Shown here piece after piece: positions 43,768 to 51,742 of a stretch of DNA of 64,000 nt (its first letter is position 1; each line of letters starts with the position of its first letter). This DNA comes from Bordetella genomosp. 12 (GTDB lineage Bacteria > Pseudomonadota > Gammaproteobacteria > Burkholderiales > Burkholderiaceae_B): positions 744,001-808,000 of the forward strand of contig NZ_NEVU01000003.1 in NCBI RefSeq assembly GCF_002261355.1, given 5' to 3'. The notes beneath the pieces were generated by a model. That model worked only from the letters and a program-made list of their open reading frames with translations. It had not been told where the DNA came from and did not search any database. Position numbers and translations under genes: made by a program.

Positions 43768-44886
43768 TTACATCTTGTCCTTGAGCACGCTCAGCAGACG
43801 TTGCGCGGTCGCGCTGTTGTCTCGCTGGCCATTGGCATCGAGCACCGTGACCTGCGTCTGATCCCCCGCGCCCGCCACATGGATGCGGTACTGGGCAGCA
43901 GCGGCCTTCTTGTCGCCGCCGAACAGACGGCTGAAGAAGCCAGGTTCGTCATTCTTCAGGCCCGTGTCGCTGTCGACGTAGCGCACGAAGTAGTCACCGG
44001 CGCTGCGATCACGATCGTCCACGGCAAAGCCGCCGGAATCCAGCGCGACGCCCACACGGCGCCAGGCGCGGTCGAAGGACTCCGCGACCACCAGCATCGC
44101 GCCTTCGGCACGCACGCTTTGCTCCACGGCGGGACGCTGGGGCGAAGCTTCGGCTTGTGCGACCAATTTACGCGCGGCGTCCACATCGGTGCCCAGATAG
44201 ACCATCAGGCGAGCCAGCATGGCGGCGTTCAGACCGGGGTCTTCCTTGCCGTTGGTCCATTGCACCTGGGCACCATCGGGGCCGGTGCGCTTTTCGAGCA
44301 TCTGCGAATGGCTGATGAAGATCTCGGTATGGCCATTGACGCGCTCGACGCGGGTGCGGAATTTCTCGCGTTCGCCGCTATCCCATGCCGTTTCCAGCAC
44401 GGCGCCCAGCAACTGGCGCAGCCAGCTTTCCGGGATCTTGGCGCGGTTTTCCGCCCACTCGGTCTCGATCAGGCCCGAGCGCGGGTCGTTGGTCGCCACG
44501 GTAAAGCCCGTGTCGGTCCAGAAATCGACCACCTTGGGGAAAATCTGCTCAGGCGGACGCTGCACCACGAGCCAGCGCAGATTGCCATCGCGCTCGACCT
44601 TCATATCATCACGCTGCGGCAGCACATTGGTGTTCTGCGGGGCCGAGACAACCTGTTGACCTTGCGCCTGATACTGAGAGAAGGTGGTCGAACCCGAAGC
44701 CGGCGCCTTGTAGCGCGGATCGGCGTTGGCCTGCGTCAGATCTGGCGGAATGGAGAGCGGTTCGCCGCGGCGAGTGCTCTTGTAGTCAATGGATTCATCA
44801 TTGCCCATGAGCTGGTTGATGTCATTGCAACCAGACAACAACATCAGGGCCATCAATGCCGACATGCCGGCATGACGAGTATTCAT
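43768..44886 (-). CDS. bamC: Outer membrane protein assembly factor BamC (NlpB)
   Basis: Lipoprotein of the BAM complex that inserts beta-barrel proteins. The 372-residue product starts MNTRHAGMSALMALMLLSGC with a lipobox ending LSGC, then NDINQLMGNDESIDYKSTRR, the typical unstructured N-terminus. The two helix-grip domains contain IFPKVVDFWTDTGFTVATND and FDRAWRRVGVALDSGGFAVD. The start is the ATG at 44886; the longer frame reaches into dapA. It lies 17 bp after dapA, a standard dapA-bamC pairing. Confidence 0.94.
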   Translation of the reverse strand: MNTRHAGMSALMALMLLSGCNDINQLMGNDESIDYKSTRRGEPLSIPPDLTQANADPRYKAPASGSTTFSQYQAQGQQVVSAPQNTNVLPQRDDMKVERDGNLRWLVVQRPPEQIFPKVVDFWTDTGFTVATNDPRSGLIETEWAENRAKIPESWLRQLLGAVLETAWDSGEREKFRTRVERVNGHTEIFISHSQMLEKRTGPDGAQVQWTNGKEDPGLNAAMLARLMVYLGTDVDAARKLVAQAEASPQRPAVEQSVRAEGAMLVVAESFDRAWRRVGVALDSGGFAVDDRDRSAGDYFVRYVDSDTGLKNDEPGFFSRLFGGDKKAAAAQYRIHVAGAGDQTQVTVLDANGQRDNSATAQRLLSVLKDKM

Positions 44887-44903
44887 ACGCGTCCTCACGA
44901 TAT

Positions 44904-45809
44904 TTAAAGCAGACCCACTTCCTGGAGCGCGCGACGAACAGTGTCGTGATGCGCAGCCCCCAGTTCGACCAGCGGCAGGCGGTAGCCCAGCGCGCTGCGT
45001 CCCATTTGAGCCAGCGCCCATTTGACGGGGATAGGATTGGCCTCGACGAACAAGGCCTTGTTCAGACGGGCGAGATGCGCGTTAAGTTCACGGACACGGG
45101 GCACATCGCCGGCCTGGGCGGCGGCGCACAGCTGACTCATCAGCTTGGGCGCCACGTTCGCGGTCACGGAGATATTGCCTCGTGCACCCAACAGGATCAG
45201 GGCAGCAGCGGTGGGATCATCGCCGCTGAAAACCTGAAATGCCGCCGGAGCTTCACGCAGGAGCAAGGCACCACGGGCGATATCTCCCGTGGCATCCTTG
45301 ATGCCGATCACGCCCGGCACCTGGGCCAGACGCAACACGGTATCGTTGGACATGTCGGCCACCGTTCGGCCGGGCACGTTATACAGAATGGTCGGCAGAT
45401 CCACCGCTTCCTGAATGGCGCGGAAGTGCTGGTAGATGCCTTCCTGGGTAGGCTTGTTGTAGTAGGGCACCACCGACAGGCCCGCCTGGGCGCCCACGGC
45501 CTTGGCGTGACGCGCCAGATGAATGGCTTCGTCGGTCGAGTTGGCGCCCACGCCGGCGATGACCGGGATGCGGCCGGCCGCATGCTCCACGGCCACGCGG
45601 ATCAACTCGGCGTGCTCTTCCATGGAGACGGTCGGCGACTCGCCCGTGGTGCCCACCACCACCAGCGCGTTCGTGCCTTCCTGGACATGCCAGTCGATCA
45701 ACGCACGATAGGCGGTGTAGTCCAGGCTGCCGTCGGGCTGCATCGGGGTGACCAAGGCCACCATGCTGCCCTTGAAAGTAATGTCTGCGGTCGAAGCAGA
45801 GGATGCCAT
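44904..45809 (-). CDS. dapA: 4-hydroxy-tetrahydrodipicolinate synthase
   Basis: Condenses pyruvate with aspartate semialdehyde, the committed step to lysine and diaminopimelate. The 301-residue TIM barrel has [34 protein letters not shown], the proton-relay Tyr in [12 protein letters not shown] and the Schiff-base Lys in [14 protein letters not shown]. Upstream partner of bamC on the minus strand. Confidence 0.97.
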   Translation of the reverse strand: MASSASTADITFKGSMVALVTPMQPDGSLDYTAYRALIDWHVQEGTNALVVVGTTGESPTVSMEEHAELIRVAVEHAAGRIPVIAGVGANSTDEAIHLARHAKAVGAQAGLSVVPYYNKPTQEGIYQHFRAIQEAVDLPTILYNVPGRTVADMSNDTVLRLAQVPGVIGIKDATGDIARGALLLREAPAAFQVFSGDDPTAAALILLGARGNISVTANVAPKLMSQLCAAAQAGDVPRVRELNAHLARLNKALFVEANPIPVKWALAQMGRSALGYRLPLVELGAAHHDTVRRALQEVGLL

Positions 45810-45895
45810 GATTTCGAGAGGCTCCTGACCCGGAACCCCATGCCCCAGGCGTCAATCTATTAAACCGGCGAGTTTACCGGATATTGAACAAAATC

Positions 45896-46543
45896 CTAGA
45901 GAAACCAGTTCACGATACTGGCGCCCAGGGAAAAGATCGGTTCCATCAATACCCACAGGACATCCGTCACCAGCAACAGCAGGACGATGACCAATCCGTA
46001 GGGTTCGATACGCGAATATTGCCAGGCCAGGCGATGCGGCAGCAGGCTAAAGAGGATGCGTCCGCCATCGAGCGGCAAAATAGGCAGCAGATTGAGCGCC
46101 ATTAGCACCAGATTGACACTGATGCCGGCCTGAACCATCTCGTACCAGAAACTTTCTTCCAGTCCCATTTCGCGGTAGAGCCGGAAACAGAGCACCCACA
46201 GGATGGCCATCAGCAGGTTGGACGCCGGCCCGGCCAGCGCCACCCAGAGCATATCGCGCTTGGGATGGCGCAGACGTCCGAAATCAACTGGAACGGGTTT
46301 CGCCCAGCCGAACAGCAGTCCGCCCGCACCCAGCAGCTTGGAAGTCAACAAAATGACCACCGGCACCAGCAGTGTTCCCACCGGGTCGATGTGTTTGAGC
46401 GGATTCAAGGTCACCCGTCCGGCCTGCTGCGCGGTCGGGTCGCCGAACAGGCGCGCCACATAACCGTGCGCCGCCTCGTGCAGCGTGATGGCGAAAATAA
46501 CGGGGATCGCGTAGACCGCGATGGTCTGAATGATGTCGTTCAT
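45896..46543 (-). CDS. Site-2 protease family protein (M50 metallopeptidase)
   Basis: A 215-residue membrane metalloprotease. Zinc site FAITLHEAAHGYVARLFGD (HExxH) near residue 22 and the distal NLLPILPLDGGRILFSLLP (NxxPxxxxDG) near 155, inside about six TM helices. This is the compact Rip3/YwhC-like branch without PDZ or CBS domain. Substrate unknown. It is upstream of dapA on the same strand with an 86-bp gap. Confidence 0.9.
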   Translation of the reverse strand: MNDIIQTIAVYAIPVIFAITLHEAAHGYVARLFGDPTAQQAGRVTLNPLKHIDPVGTLLVPVVILLTSKLLGAGGLLFGWAKPVPVDFGRLRHPKRDMLWVALAGPASNLLMAILWVLCFRLYREMGLEESFWYEMVQAGISVNLVLMALNLLPILPLDGGRILFSLLPHRLAWQYSRIEPYGLVIVLLLLVTDVLWVLMEPIFSLGASIVNWFL

Positions 46544-46631
46544 GGCCGCGCCATTGTAGAGGCAGCCAGGCGCCGTGGCGCGTGCCGACGCAAATCAAAC
46601 ATTTTCGGGGACAAATTAAGCCCGGCCCGTC

Positions 46632-47258
46632 TCAGGACAGGCCCAGGGTCTGCGGGTCGCCGCGGCCACGCCGCAGCACGGCCGGCTCGTCACCGGTCAG
46701 ATCGATCACGGTGGTCGGATGCTGCGCGCACGCCCCGGCGTCGATCACCGCGGCCAGCTCATGCGCGTAGCGCAAGCCGATATCCTCCGGATCGTTCAGG
46801 GCGTCTTCTTCGTCCCGGGGAATGAGCGTCGTCGACAACAGGGGCGCGCCGACCTGCTCCAGCAAGGCCAACGCGACCGCATGATCCGGCACCCGTATGC
46901 CTATGGTCTTGCGCGAGGGATGCGACACCCTGCGCGGCACCTCACGCGTGGCTTCGAGAATGAAGGTCCACGGCCCGGGCGTCGCCAGCTTGAGCAAGCG
47001 GTACTGGCGGTTGTCCACCTTGGCGAAATGGCCGATCTCGGCCAAGTCGCGGCACAGCAAAGTGAGGTGGTGGCGCTCGTCGAGCCCGCGCAAGCGGCGC
47101 AGCCGGTCGGCGGCGTCCTTGTCGTCCAGGCGGGCGACCACCGCGTAACTCGAATCCGTCGGGATGGCGACCAGGCCGCCGTCGCTGATCCACTGCGCGG
47201 CCTGCTTGAGCAGACGCGGCTGCGGGTTGTCGGGATGGATAGTCAGATGCAGAGCCAT
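46632..47258 (-). CDS. L-threonylcarbamoyladenylate synthase-like protein (YrdC/YciO)
   Basis: A 208-residue Sua5/YrdC/YciO-domain protein. Landmarks: LVAIPTDSSYAVVARLDDKD near residue 30, RHHLTLLCRDLAEI, and PGPWTFILEATREVPRRV. The nucleotide-binding pattern K-R-S/T-N at the start is altered (HPDNPQPR), closer to YciO than YrdC, so it may not make TC-AMP for t6A. It is upstream of the M50 gene on the same strand. Confidence 0.87.
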   Translation of the reverse strand: MALHLTIHPDNPQPRLLKQAAQWISDGGLVAIPTDSSYAVVARLDDKDAADRLRRLRGLDERHHLTLLCRDLAEIGHFAKVDNRQYRLLKLATPGPWTFILEATREVPRRVSHPSRKTIGIRVPDHAVALALLEQVGAPLLSTTLIPRDEEDALNDPEDIGLRYAHELAAVIDAGACAQHPTTVIDLTGDEPAVLRRGRGDPQTLGLS

Positions 47259-47322
47259 GGATTTATCCTACCATTAGTCCTGCGAACCGGCCATGCGGCC
47301 GGCAACGCCCAAGGAGAGCGCC

Positions 47323-48171
47323 ATGCGCATGGATGATTCGCGCGAAAGTGAAAATATCGAAGACCGCCGCAGCCAGGGCCCCCGCCTGGGCAAGGGCAGC
47401 ATCGGCCTGGGCACCGTGGTGCTCGCGCTGGTGGCCATGTATTTCGGGATCGACCCCTCGGTCGTGCTGCAAATGGCACAGGGCCCCGAGACCAGCCAAC
47501 AGCAACAAGCGCCCGCGCCGCGCGCCGACGATCCCGCCAGCCGCTTCGTGGCGCGCGTGCTGGGCGAGACCGAGGACACCTGGAGCACGATCTTCCAACG
47601 CGACCTCAATCGCCAGTACGCCGCGCCGAAACTGGTGCTGTTCCGAGGCGCCACGCCCACGGCCTGCGGCACCGGGCAGGCGGCCATGGGGCCGTTTTAC
47701 TGCCCGGCTGATCGCAAAGTCTATCTGGACCTGAGCTTTTTCGACGAGATGAAGCACAAGCTCAATGCGCCCGGCGAATTTGCCCAGGCCTATGTCATTG
47801 CCCATGAGGTCGGCCATCACGTGCAGAACCTGCTGGGCATCGCCGATCAGGTCGATCAGGCGCGCCGGCGCAATCCCGCGCAGGCCAATGCGCTTTCGGT
47901 CAGGATGGAGCTGCAAGCCGACTGCTTCGCGGGCCTGTGGGCACGCCGCGCCGACCAGGCGCGCCACATCCTCGAAAATGGCGATATCGAAGCCGGCCTG
48001 AACGCCGCCAGCGCCATCGGCGACGACACGCTGCAACGCAAATCCCAGGGTTACGTGGTGCCCGATGCCTTCACGCATGGCAGTTCCGCGCAGCGCGTGC
48101 GCTGGTTCAAGCGCGGTCTGGAATCGGGCGACCTGCGCCAATGCGACACCTTCGCGGCCAACCCGCTCTGA
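47323..48171 (+). CDS. ypfJ: YpfJ-type neutral zinc metallopeptidase
   Basis: A 282-residue protein. A single N-terminal TM segment (GSIGLGTVVLALVAMYFGI) anchors it; the catalytic domain has AYVIAHEVGHHVQNLLG (HExxH), then the third ligand region ELQADCFAGLWARRAD, and CGTGQAAMGPFYCPADRKVY with two conserved cysteines. Family members are uncharacterised membrane peptidases. The ATG at 47323 has AAGGAG seven bases upstream; an in-frame start further up lacks it. Confidence 0.92.
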   Translation: MRMDDSRESENIEDRRSQGPRLGKGSIGLGTVVLALVAMYFGIDPSVVLQMAQGPETSQQQQAPAPRADDPASRFVARVLGETEDTWSTIFQRDLNRQYAAPKLVLFRGATPTACGTGQAAMGPFYCPADRKVYLDLSFFDEMKHKLNAPGEFAQAYVIAHEVGHHVQNLLGIADQVDQARRRNPAQANALSVRMELQADCFAGLWARRADQARHILENGDIEAGLNAASAIGDDTLQRKSQGYVVPDAFTHGSSAQRVRWFKRGLESGDLRQCDTFAANPL

Positions 48172-48502
48172 AACTTGTCGCCTGTACATAAAACCAGCAT
48201 ACTTTGCGGCTTGCCCTTAGCGCCGGTCTTTGCCCGGGCCGCGACCGGCTCGGCCCGGCTATCTTGTAAGATAGCGCCCCGCTTTAGGCGTCTTGCCGCG
48301 CGGCAGTGAGCGCTTTGCCGGGGCGCCGAAGCCTGGCCACGGCCGGCAGCGCAGGCGCGCCACCGCGGCGGCTCTGGCAGCCAGGCTGGCCGCCCAGGCC
48401 ACAAGCCCCTGTGAGCGGCAACCCTGCGGACAACACCAGATCAGCCCGAAAGGCGGCGCAACGCCCCGAATCGGGCATACGCATTCATTCTTTTTTTCGC
48501 CC
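48172..48502 (+). other. Structured 330-bp leader or ncRNA candidate
   Basis: No gene is visible. A promoter-like TTGTCG, 17 bp, CATACT lies at 48175-48203. A perfect palindrome GCTATCTT-GT-AAGATAGC is at 48258-48275. It runs into an 8-bp stem GCGCCCCG / CGGGGCGC (48274-48326) with an inner GC palindrome. A later stem GCCCGA ... TCGGGC and a T7 run stand just before the downstream ATG. It may regulate the following two genes; I did not recognise it as 6S, SRP, RNase P or tmRNA. Confidence 0.45.
48258..48275. promoter_or_regulatory. 18-bp perfect palindrome GCTATCTTGTAAGATAGC
   Basis: Two perfect 8-base arms around GT. Also read as a TGTAAGAT extended -10. Located 228 bp upstream of the two-gene hypothetical operon. 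Regulator unknown. Confidence 0.5.
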
Positions 48503-49054
48503 ATGGCCAACAAAGTCGAACCCCTCATTACGCCGGACGAGGTCCAGGAGATCCTGGCCGAGCCGAAGGAAACCGTCAAACCGATTTCCTGGGTTCATCG
48601 GCCGCTTAACACCGCGGGAAATGCCGCGGCCGCCCTCTGGATGGAATTCGGCTCGCCCTGTAAGGTCAAGGGCGAAGTCCGCGAAGACGTCATCTTTCGC
48701 GTGTTTTATCGCAGCCCTCGCACCCGGGTGCATGGCCAGGCCGCCATCATGATGGGCGAGACCTTCAGCGCCAGTCTGTTCGTCGGCCCGCACCGCGTGT
48801 TTGGCGTGGACAGCGATGACAGCTTCCACAGCAGCCTGGTGGGCAATGGCCTGCCCAATTACCGCCGCGTGCTGGCTGACCGCAGCCACCAGCACATCTG
48901 GGTCGCCGAAGGCGAAGGCTATGCAGAACCCATCACGCCGGCGCTGAGCAGTATCTCCGCCCTCATCGAATACTTCCTGCCGCGCGCGAATCTGACGTTG
49001 GCAGGCGGCTTTGCCCATCCGCTGAAGGGCCGCCAAATCGAGTTGATCCTATGA
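48503..49054 (+). CDS. Conserved hypothetical protein, DUF1828 partner
   Basis: A 183-residue soluble protein starting MANKVEPLITPDEVQEILAE. Landmarks: KPISWVHRPLNTAGNAAAAL, DVIFRVFYRSPRTRVHGQAA, SASLFVGPHRVFGVDSDDSF and a C-terminal ALIEYFLPRANLTLAGGF. No signal peptide or TM segment; no domain I can name. The stop overlaps the next ATG by 4 bp (ATGA), so the two are translationally coupled. Confidence 0.75.
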   Translation: MANKVEPLITPDEVQEILAEPKETVKPISWVHRPLNTAGNAAAALWMEFGSPCKVKGEVREDVIFRVFYRSPRTRVHGQAAIMMGETFSASLFVGPHRVFGVDSDDSFHSSLVGNGLPNYRRVLADRSHQHIWVAEGEGYAEPITPALSSISALIEYFLPRANLTLAGGFAHPLKGRQIELIL

Positions 49055-49815
49055 GCAATTTCCTCGAAGCCTCCGGCTGGACGGTCATTCCAGCCGGCGA
49101 ACGCGCCATACGCGCCATCGCCCCCATGACACTGGGCCTGGATGGGCAGCATGCTGCCTTCTTTATCGCCTACCCCGATGACGACAGCTTTTATTTGACC
49201 GACGCCGGCGAAACCGCCATGCATGCCGCTGTCTACGGGATCGAGCTGGTCGCCAAGCGCCTGGAAACCCTCAATCAGACGCCCGGCGTGACGCTGGCCA
49301 GTTTTGACGACGGCGGGGCCATCGTGGCCAGCGGCCCGAAAAGCCAATTGCAGGAAGCGCTCTGGGATGCGGTCAAACTGGCCATGGCGTTGTCCTTCCA
49401 GTGCGCCAAATGGATGCCCAAATTCAGCCGTCTGCGCTTTCGTGCCCAGGTCGGCCGCGCCCTGCTCGACGCCCTGGATGCAAACCGCTTGATCAAAGGC
49501 GCACGGGCTCAAGGCAGCAGCGGCCATGCGGCAGACTTTGCCTTTGCCGTGCGTGCCGAGCAGAACAACTCGGTGACCTACATCGAACCGATTGCCCTGA
49601 AAGCCGGCAAGAAGGTCGACTGGACGCAGGTCTATCAAACCCACGGAAAAATGTCGGACGTGAAAATGGCCGATGCGCGCAACGCACGCATGGTTATCCT
49701 GGAAGACGGCGCTTCCACCGAAGAGTTCAAGAAAGCGACGGCTATTCTCGAGCAATCCGCCGTGGTGCGCACGCTGAACCGCACGCGCAACTGGGCCGAA
49801 TTGTTCGCGGGCTGA
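49051..49815 (+). CDS. DUF1828-like protein
   Basis: A 254-residue soluble protein. The N-terminal portion shows the DUF1828-type layout: DGQHAAFFIAYPDDDSFYLT, then DAGETAMHAAVYGIEL. The middle is helical (LWDAVKLAMALSFQCAKWMP); the C-terminal half (KKVDWTQVYQTHGKMSDVKM, then RNARMVILEDGASTEEFKKA) resembles a nuclease-like or DUF1829-type fold. Family function is unknown; DUF1828/1829 proteins are scattered and often sit near mobile or defence loci. Second gene of a coupled pair, convergent with the next hypothetical gene. Confidence 0.72.
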   Translation: MSNFLEASGWTVIPAGERAIRAIAPMTLGLDGQHAAFFIAYPDDDSFYLTDAGETAMHAAVYGIELVAKRLETLNQTPGVTLASFDDGGAIVASGPKSQLQEALWDAVKLAMALSFQCAKWMPKFSRLRFRAQVGRALLDALDANRLIKGARAQGSSGHAADFAFAVRAEQNNSVTYIEPIALKAGKKVDWTQVYQTHGKMSDVKMADARNARMVILEDGASTEEFKKATAILEQSAVVRTLNRTRNWAELFAG

Positions 49816-49818
49816 GGC

Positions 49819-50112
49819 CTAGCCGGCGCGCGGCATGTTGATCAGGCCGTCGACGATCTCGCGGCCATGCGTGATTGCGGCGTGCACAGCCTCTCTGGGG
49901 CTGTACACGCTGGACCCTTCCGCAAAGTAGGGCACCGGATACTCATCACCTTCGTCGTGAATGGAATCCGCCTGAACCACGACGACGGTCGCAGTAAACA
50001 ACGGGCCACTGGCGGCTGGACTTACCTCGCGCGCCACCTTGGCCGTCAGGCGGTATCCCTTGTAAACCGAGTTGTTTGCTAGCACTGGGACACCCTCTCT
50101 GGCCATGAGCAT
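49819..50112 (-). CDS. Hypothetical protein, small soluble
   Basis: About 97 residues from the ATG at 50112 (MLMAREGVPVLANNSVYKGY), with an in-frame ATG two codons later and a TTG 20 codons earlier as alternatives; no strong ribosome site decides. The protein has an alternating strand pattern (YKGYRLTAKVAREVSPAASG, then LFTATVVVVQADSIHDEGDE) and ends with a helix VHAAITHGREIVDGLINM. Similar small proteins occur in Burkholderiales; I cannot assign a function. Confidence 0.6.
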   Translation of the reverse strand: MLMAREGVPVLANNSVYKGYRLTAKVAREVSPAASGPLFTATVVVVQADSIHDEGDEYPVPYFAEGSSVYSPREAVHAAITHGREIVDGLINMPRAG

Positions 50113-50219
50113 ACCGCGTATCTTTTGCTCAGAAGCGATATATTTTGTAATTGATGTGGACTCTGGATACAAGTGCGAAAGGCTTGCCGGGCCCTATTGC
50201 CGCAGCCCGGCCAGCCGCC

Positions 50220-50551
50220 TCAACCCGGCAAAGCGTCGAGCACGCGGGCCGAGTACACCAGTGCGGCGCCCGCATTGAGCGCCACCGCCACACCTAGCGC
50301 TTCGGCGACCTCTTCCTTGCTTGCGCCCGCATGCGCGGCCTGCGCCGCGTGAACGGCGATGCAACCGTCACAGCGCGTCGTGACAGCCACGGCCAGTGCA
50401 ATCAGCTCACGGGTCTTGGCATCGAGATGCGCGGTTTTTTGCCGCCGGCGCCGGCCAGCGCTTGATAGCCGCTCAGCGTCTCGGGCGACAGCACACCCAA
50501 CTCGCCGATACGGGTCTTCAGCTCCTTACGATAGTTGTCCCAATCGAGCAT
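50220..50551 (-). pseudogene. Carboxymuconolactone decarboxylase / AhpD-like gene with frameshift
   Basis: The 5' part (from the ATG at 50551) encodes MLDWDNYRKELKTRIGELGV, then LSPETLSGYQALAGAGGKK. After a run of six A on the coding strand (T6 at 50435-50440 on plus) the frame is lost. In the next frame the rest of the protein continues: TAHLDAKTRELIALAVAVTT, then the family active site RCDGCIAVHAAQAAHAGASK and a stop at 50220-50222. One extra A (or loss of two) would restore about 110 residues with the CxxC...H peroxidase motif. Disabled gene, sequencing error, or transcriptional slippage are all possible. Confidence 0.85.
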
Positions 50552-50707
50552 GGCATTTCCTTTTGAATCAGGGATGCCGCACGCGCGAGCGCGTCCGGCA
50601 TCTGCCATTCTGCAAGCCGCAGATCATCCTTCAAATAGAAGTTTTGCTCATTTTCGGTCTGCCGCTGTGCTGACCGGAACCAAATCCGCGGCGCCGGCAG
50701 GCCAACC

Positions 50708-51364
50708 CTACAGCGCGGGCGACTCGCTCGCCTGCGCCGGCCGCCGCCGGCGCCAGAACAACGCCTTGCTGGGCAGAATCAGCAACGCCGCGGCCACGAT
50801 GCTCACGGACGACACCATGACGCCGGGCCTGGCCTGCGTCTGCACATAAACCTGCCCGGCCCACACCAGCGCGGTTGCCAGCGCACCTGAAAGCGCCCGC
50901 AACACCAACATGGCGGAAAAACTCGCCCTCATCCGTCCGACTTGCGGCCGCAGCCAGCAGACCAGCGCCAAAGCCAGGCGCTCGAAGAGCACGGCCAACA
51001 GCCAAATGACCAGAAACTTGCCAATGACGTCCGCCAGCATATTGGATGGCCCCCAGCGCGTGTCGTCCAGCGCCTGGGAAATCAGGGCCACGCAAGCCAC
51101 CCAGACGAGAAGTTTCAGCGCCAGCGCGGCAAGCCTGCCTGCCCGGGCCAGCAACGGCCGGCTCGCCCTGCCCCATTGCGTCGCGGCCCTCCTGCGATGC
51201 GCGGCCTTAAGCTGAGCCACACGCAGTTTGACGTACTCGAGCCGCTGGGCGGGGCCCGTATCGCTGCCTTGCGCCTTGACCCAAGCCTGGGCAAGCAGCT
51301 CGGCGTCTGCCGCGCCGCTGTCAAACTCCTGCATGGCTATCTGATAGAAATCGGCCTCACCCAT
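50708..51364 (-). CDS. Hypothetical membrane protein
   Basis: 218 residues from the ATG at 51364, chosen because GGAGCTGTG precedes it. The N-terminal half is soluble and helical (MGEADFYQIAMQEFDSGAAD, then ELLAQAWVKAQG), followed by an Arg-rich stretch (AHRRRAATQWGRASRPLLAR) and about four hydrophobic helices (LALKLLVWVACVALISQALD; GKFLVIWLLAVLFERLALAL). C-terminus Arg-rich. The layout recalls ATPase-domain-less transporter accessory proteins, but I do not recognise the family. Confidence 0.7.
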   Translation of the reverse strand: MGEADFYQIAMQEFDSGAADAELLAQAWVKAQGSDTGPAQRLEYVKLRVAQLKAAHRRRAATQWGRASRPLLARAGRLAALALKLLVWVACVALISQALDDTRWGPSNMLADVIGKFLVIWLLAVLFERLALALVCWLRPQVGRMRASFSAMLVLRALSGALATALVWAGQVYVQTQARPGVMVSSVSIVAAALLILPSKALFWRRRRPAQASESPAL

Positions 51365-51489
51365 CACAGCTCCAAATGCGCTTTGTTTTTCGTCGTTGCG
51401 CATCACGGGCGCAATACCGGCGGCCGGTCTGATTCAGGCCCGCAGGCATTCTAGGCCTGAACACCAGCCCGATGCGCAAAAGGAGCACG

Positions 51490-51524
51490 AAAAAAAGGCA
51501 CGCCTATTCGGGCGTGCCTTTTTT
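51490..51524. terminator. Bidirectional terminator beside tRNA-His
   Basis: A 7-A run, GGCACGCC-TATTCG-GGCGTGCC, then a 6-T run. On the minus strand it is just beyond the tRNA-His 3' end and terminates it; it can also act on the plus strand. Confidence 0.85.
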
Positions 51525-51536
51525 CCTGCTATTCGG

Positions 51537-51613
51537 TGGGGTGGCTGATGGGGCTCGAACCCACGACAACCGGAATCACAATCCGGGACTCTACCAACTG
51601 AGCTACAGCCACC
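51537..51613 (-). tRNA. tRNA-His (anticodon GUG)
   Basis: The minus strand reads GGTGGCTG with the extra G at -1, GTAGCTCAGTTGGTAGAG, the anticodon loop TTGTGAT with anticodon GTG, GTGGGTTCGAGCCCC and CAGCCACC-CCA. 77 nt, CCA encoded. The sequence is very close to E. coli tRNA-His. Confidence 0.97.
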
Positions 51614-51629
51614 GCTGCAAAGAAGAAGA

Positions 51630-51660
51630 ATTCTAGCACGAAAATTAAATAGTGTGCCAA
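51630..51660 (-). promoter_or_regulatory. tRNA-His promoter
   Basis: On the minus strand TTGGCA (51660-51655), 19 bp, TAGAAT (51635-51630), 17 bp upstream of the tRNA 5' end. The -10 is preceded by TGC. The tRNA-Ser gene has the same TAGAAT hexamer. Confidence 0.5.
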
Positions 51661-51742
51661 TCACTTTTACCGCGCCGCCAGGATTGCTATCCTTGCGCCC
51701 TAATAAGGGTCGCGCGGGGCGACACCAGCCATTGGAAGGCGC

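Noticed and set aside
48274-48500. 6S RNA, SRP RNA, RNase P RNA or tmRNA in the leader of the DUF1828 unit
   Set aside because: None of the universally conserved sequence landmarks of these RNAs were found, although the stretch is clearly structured.
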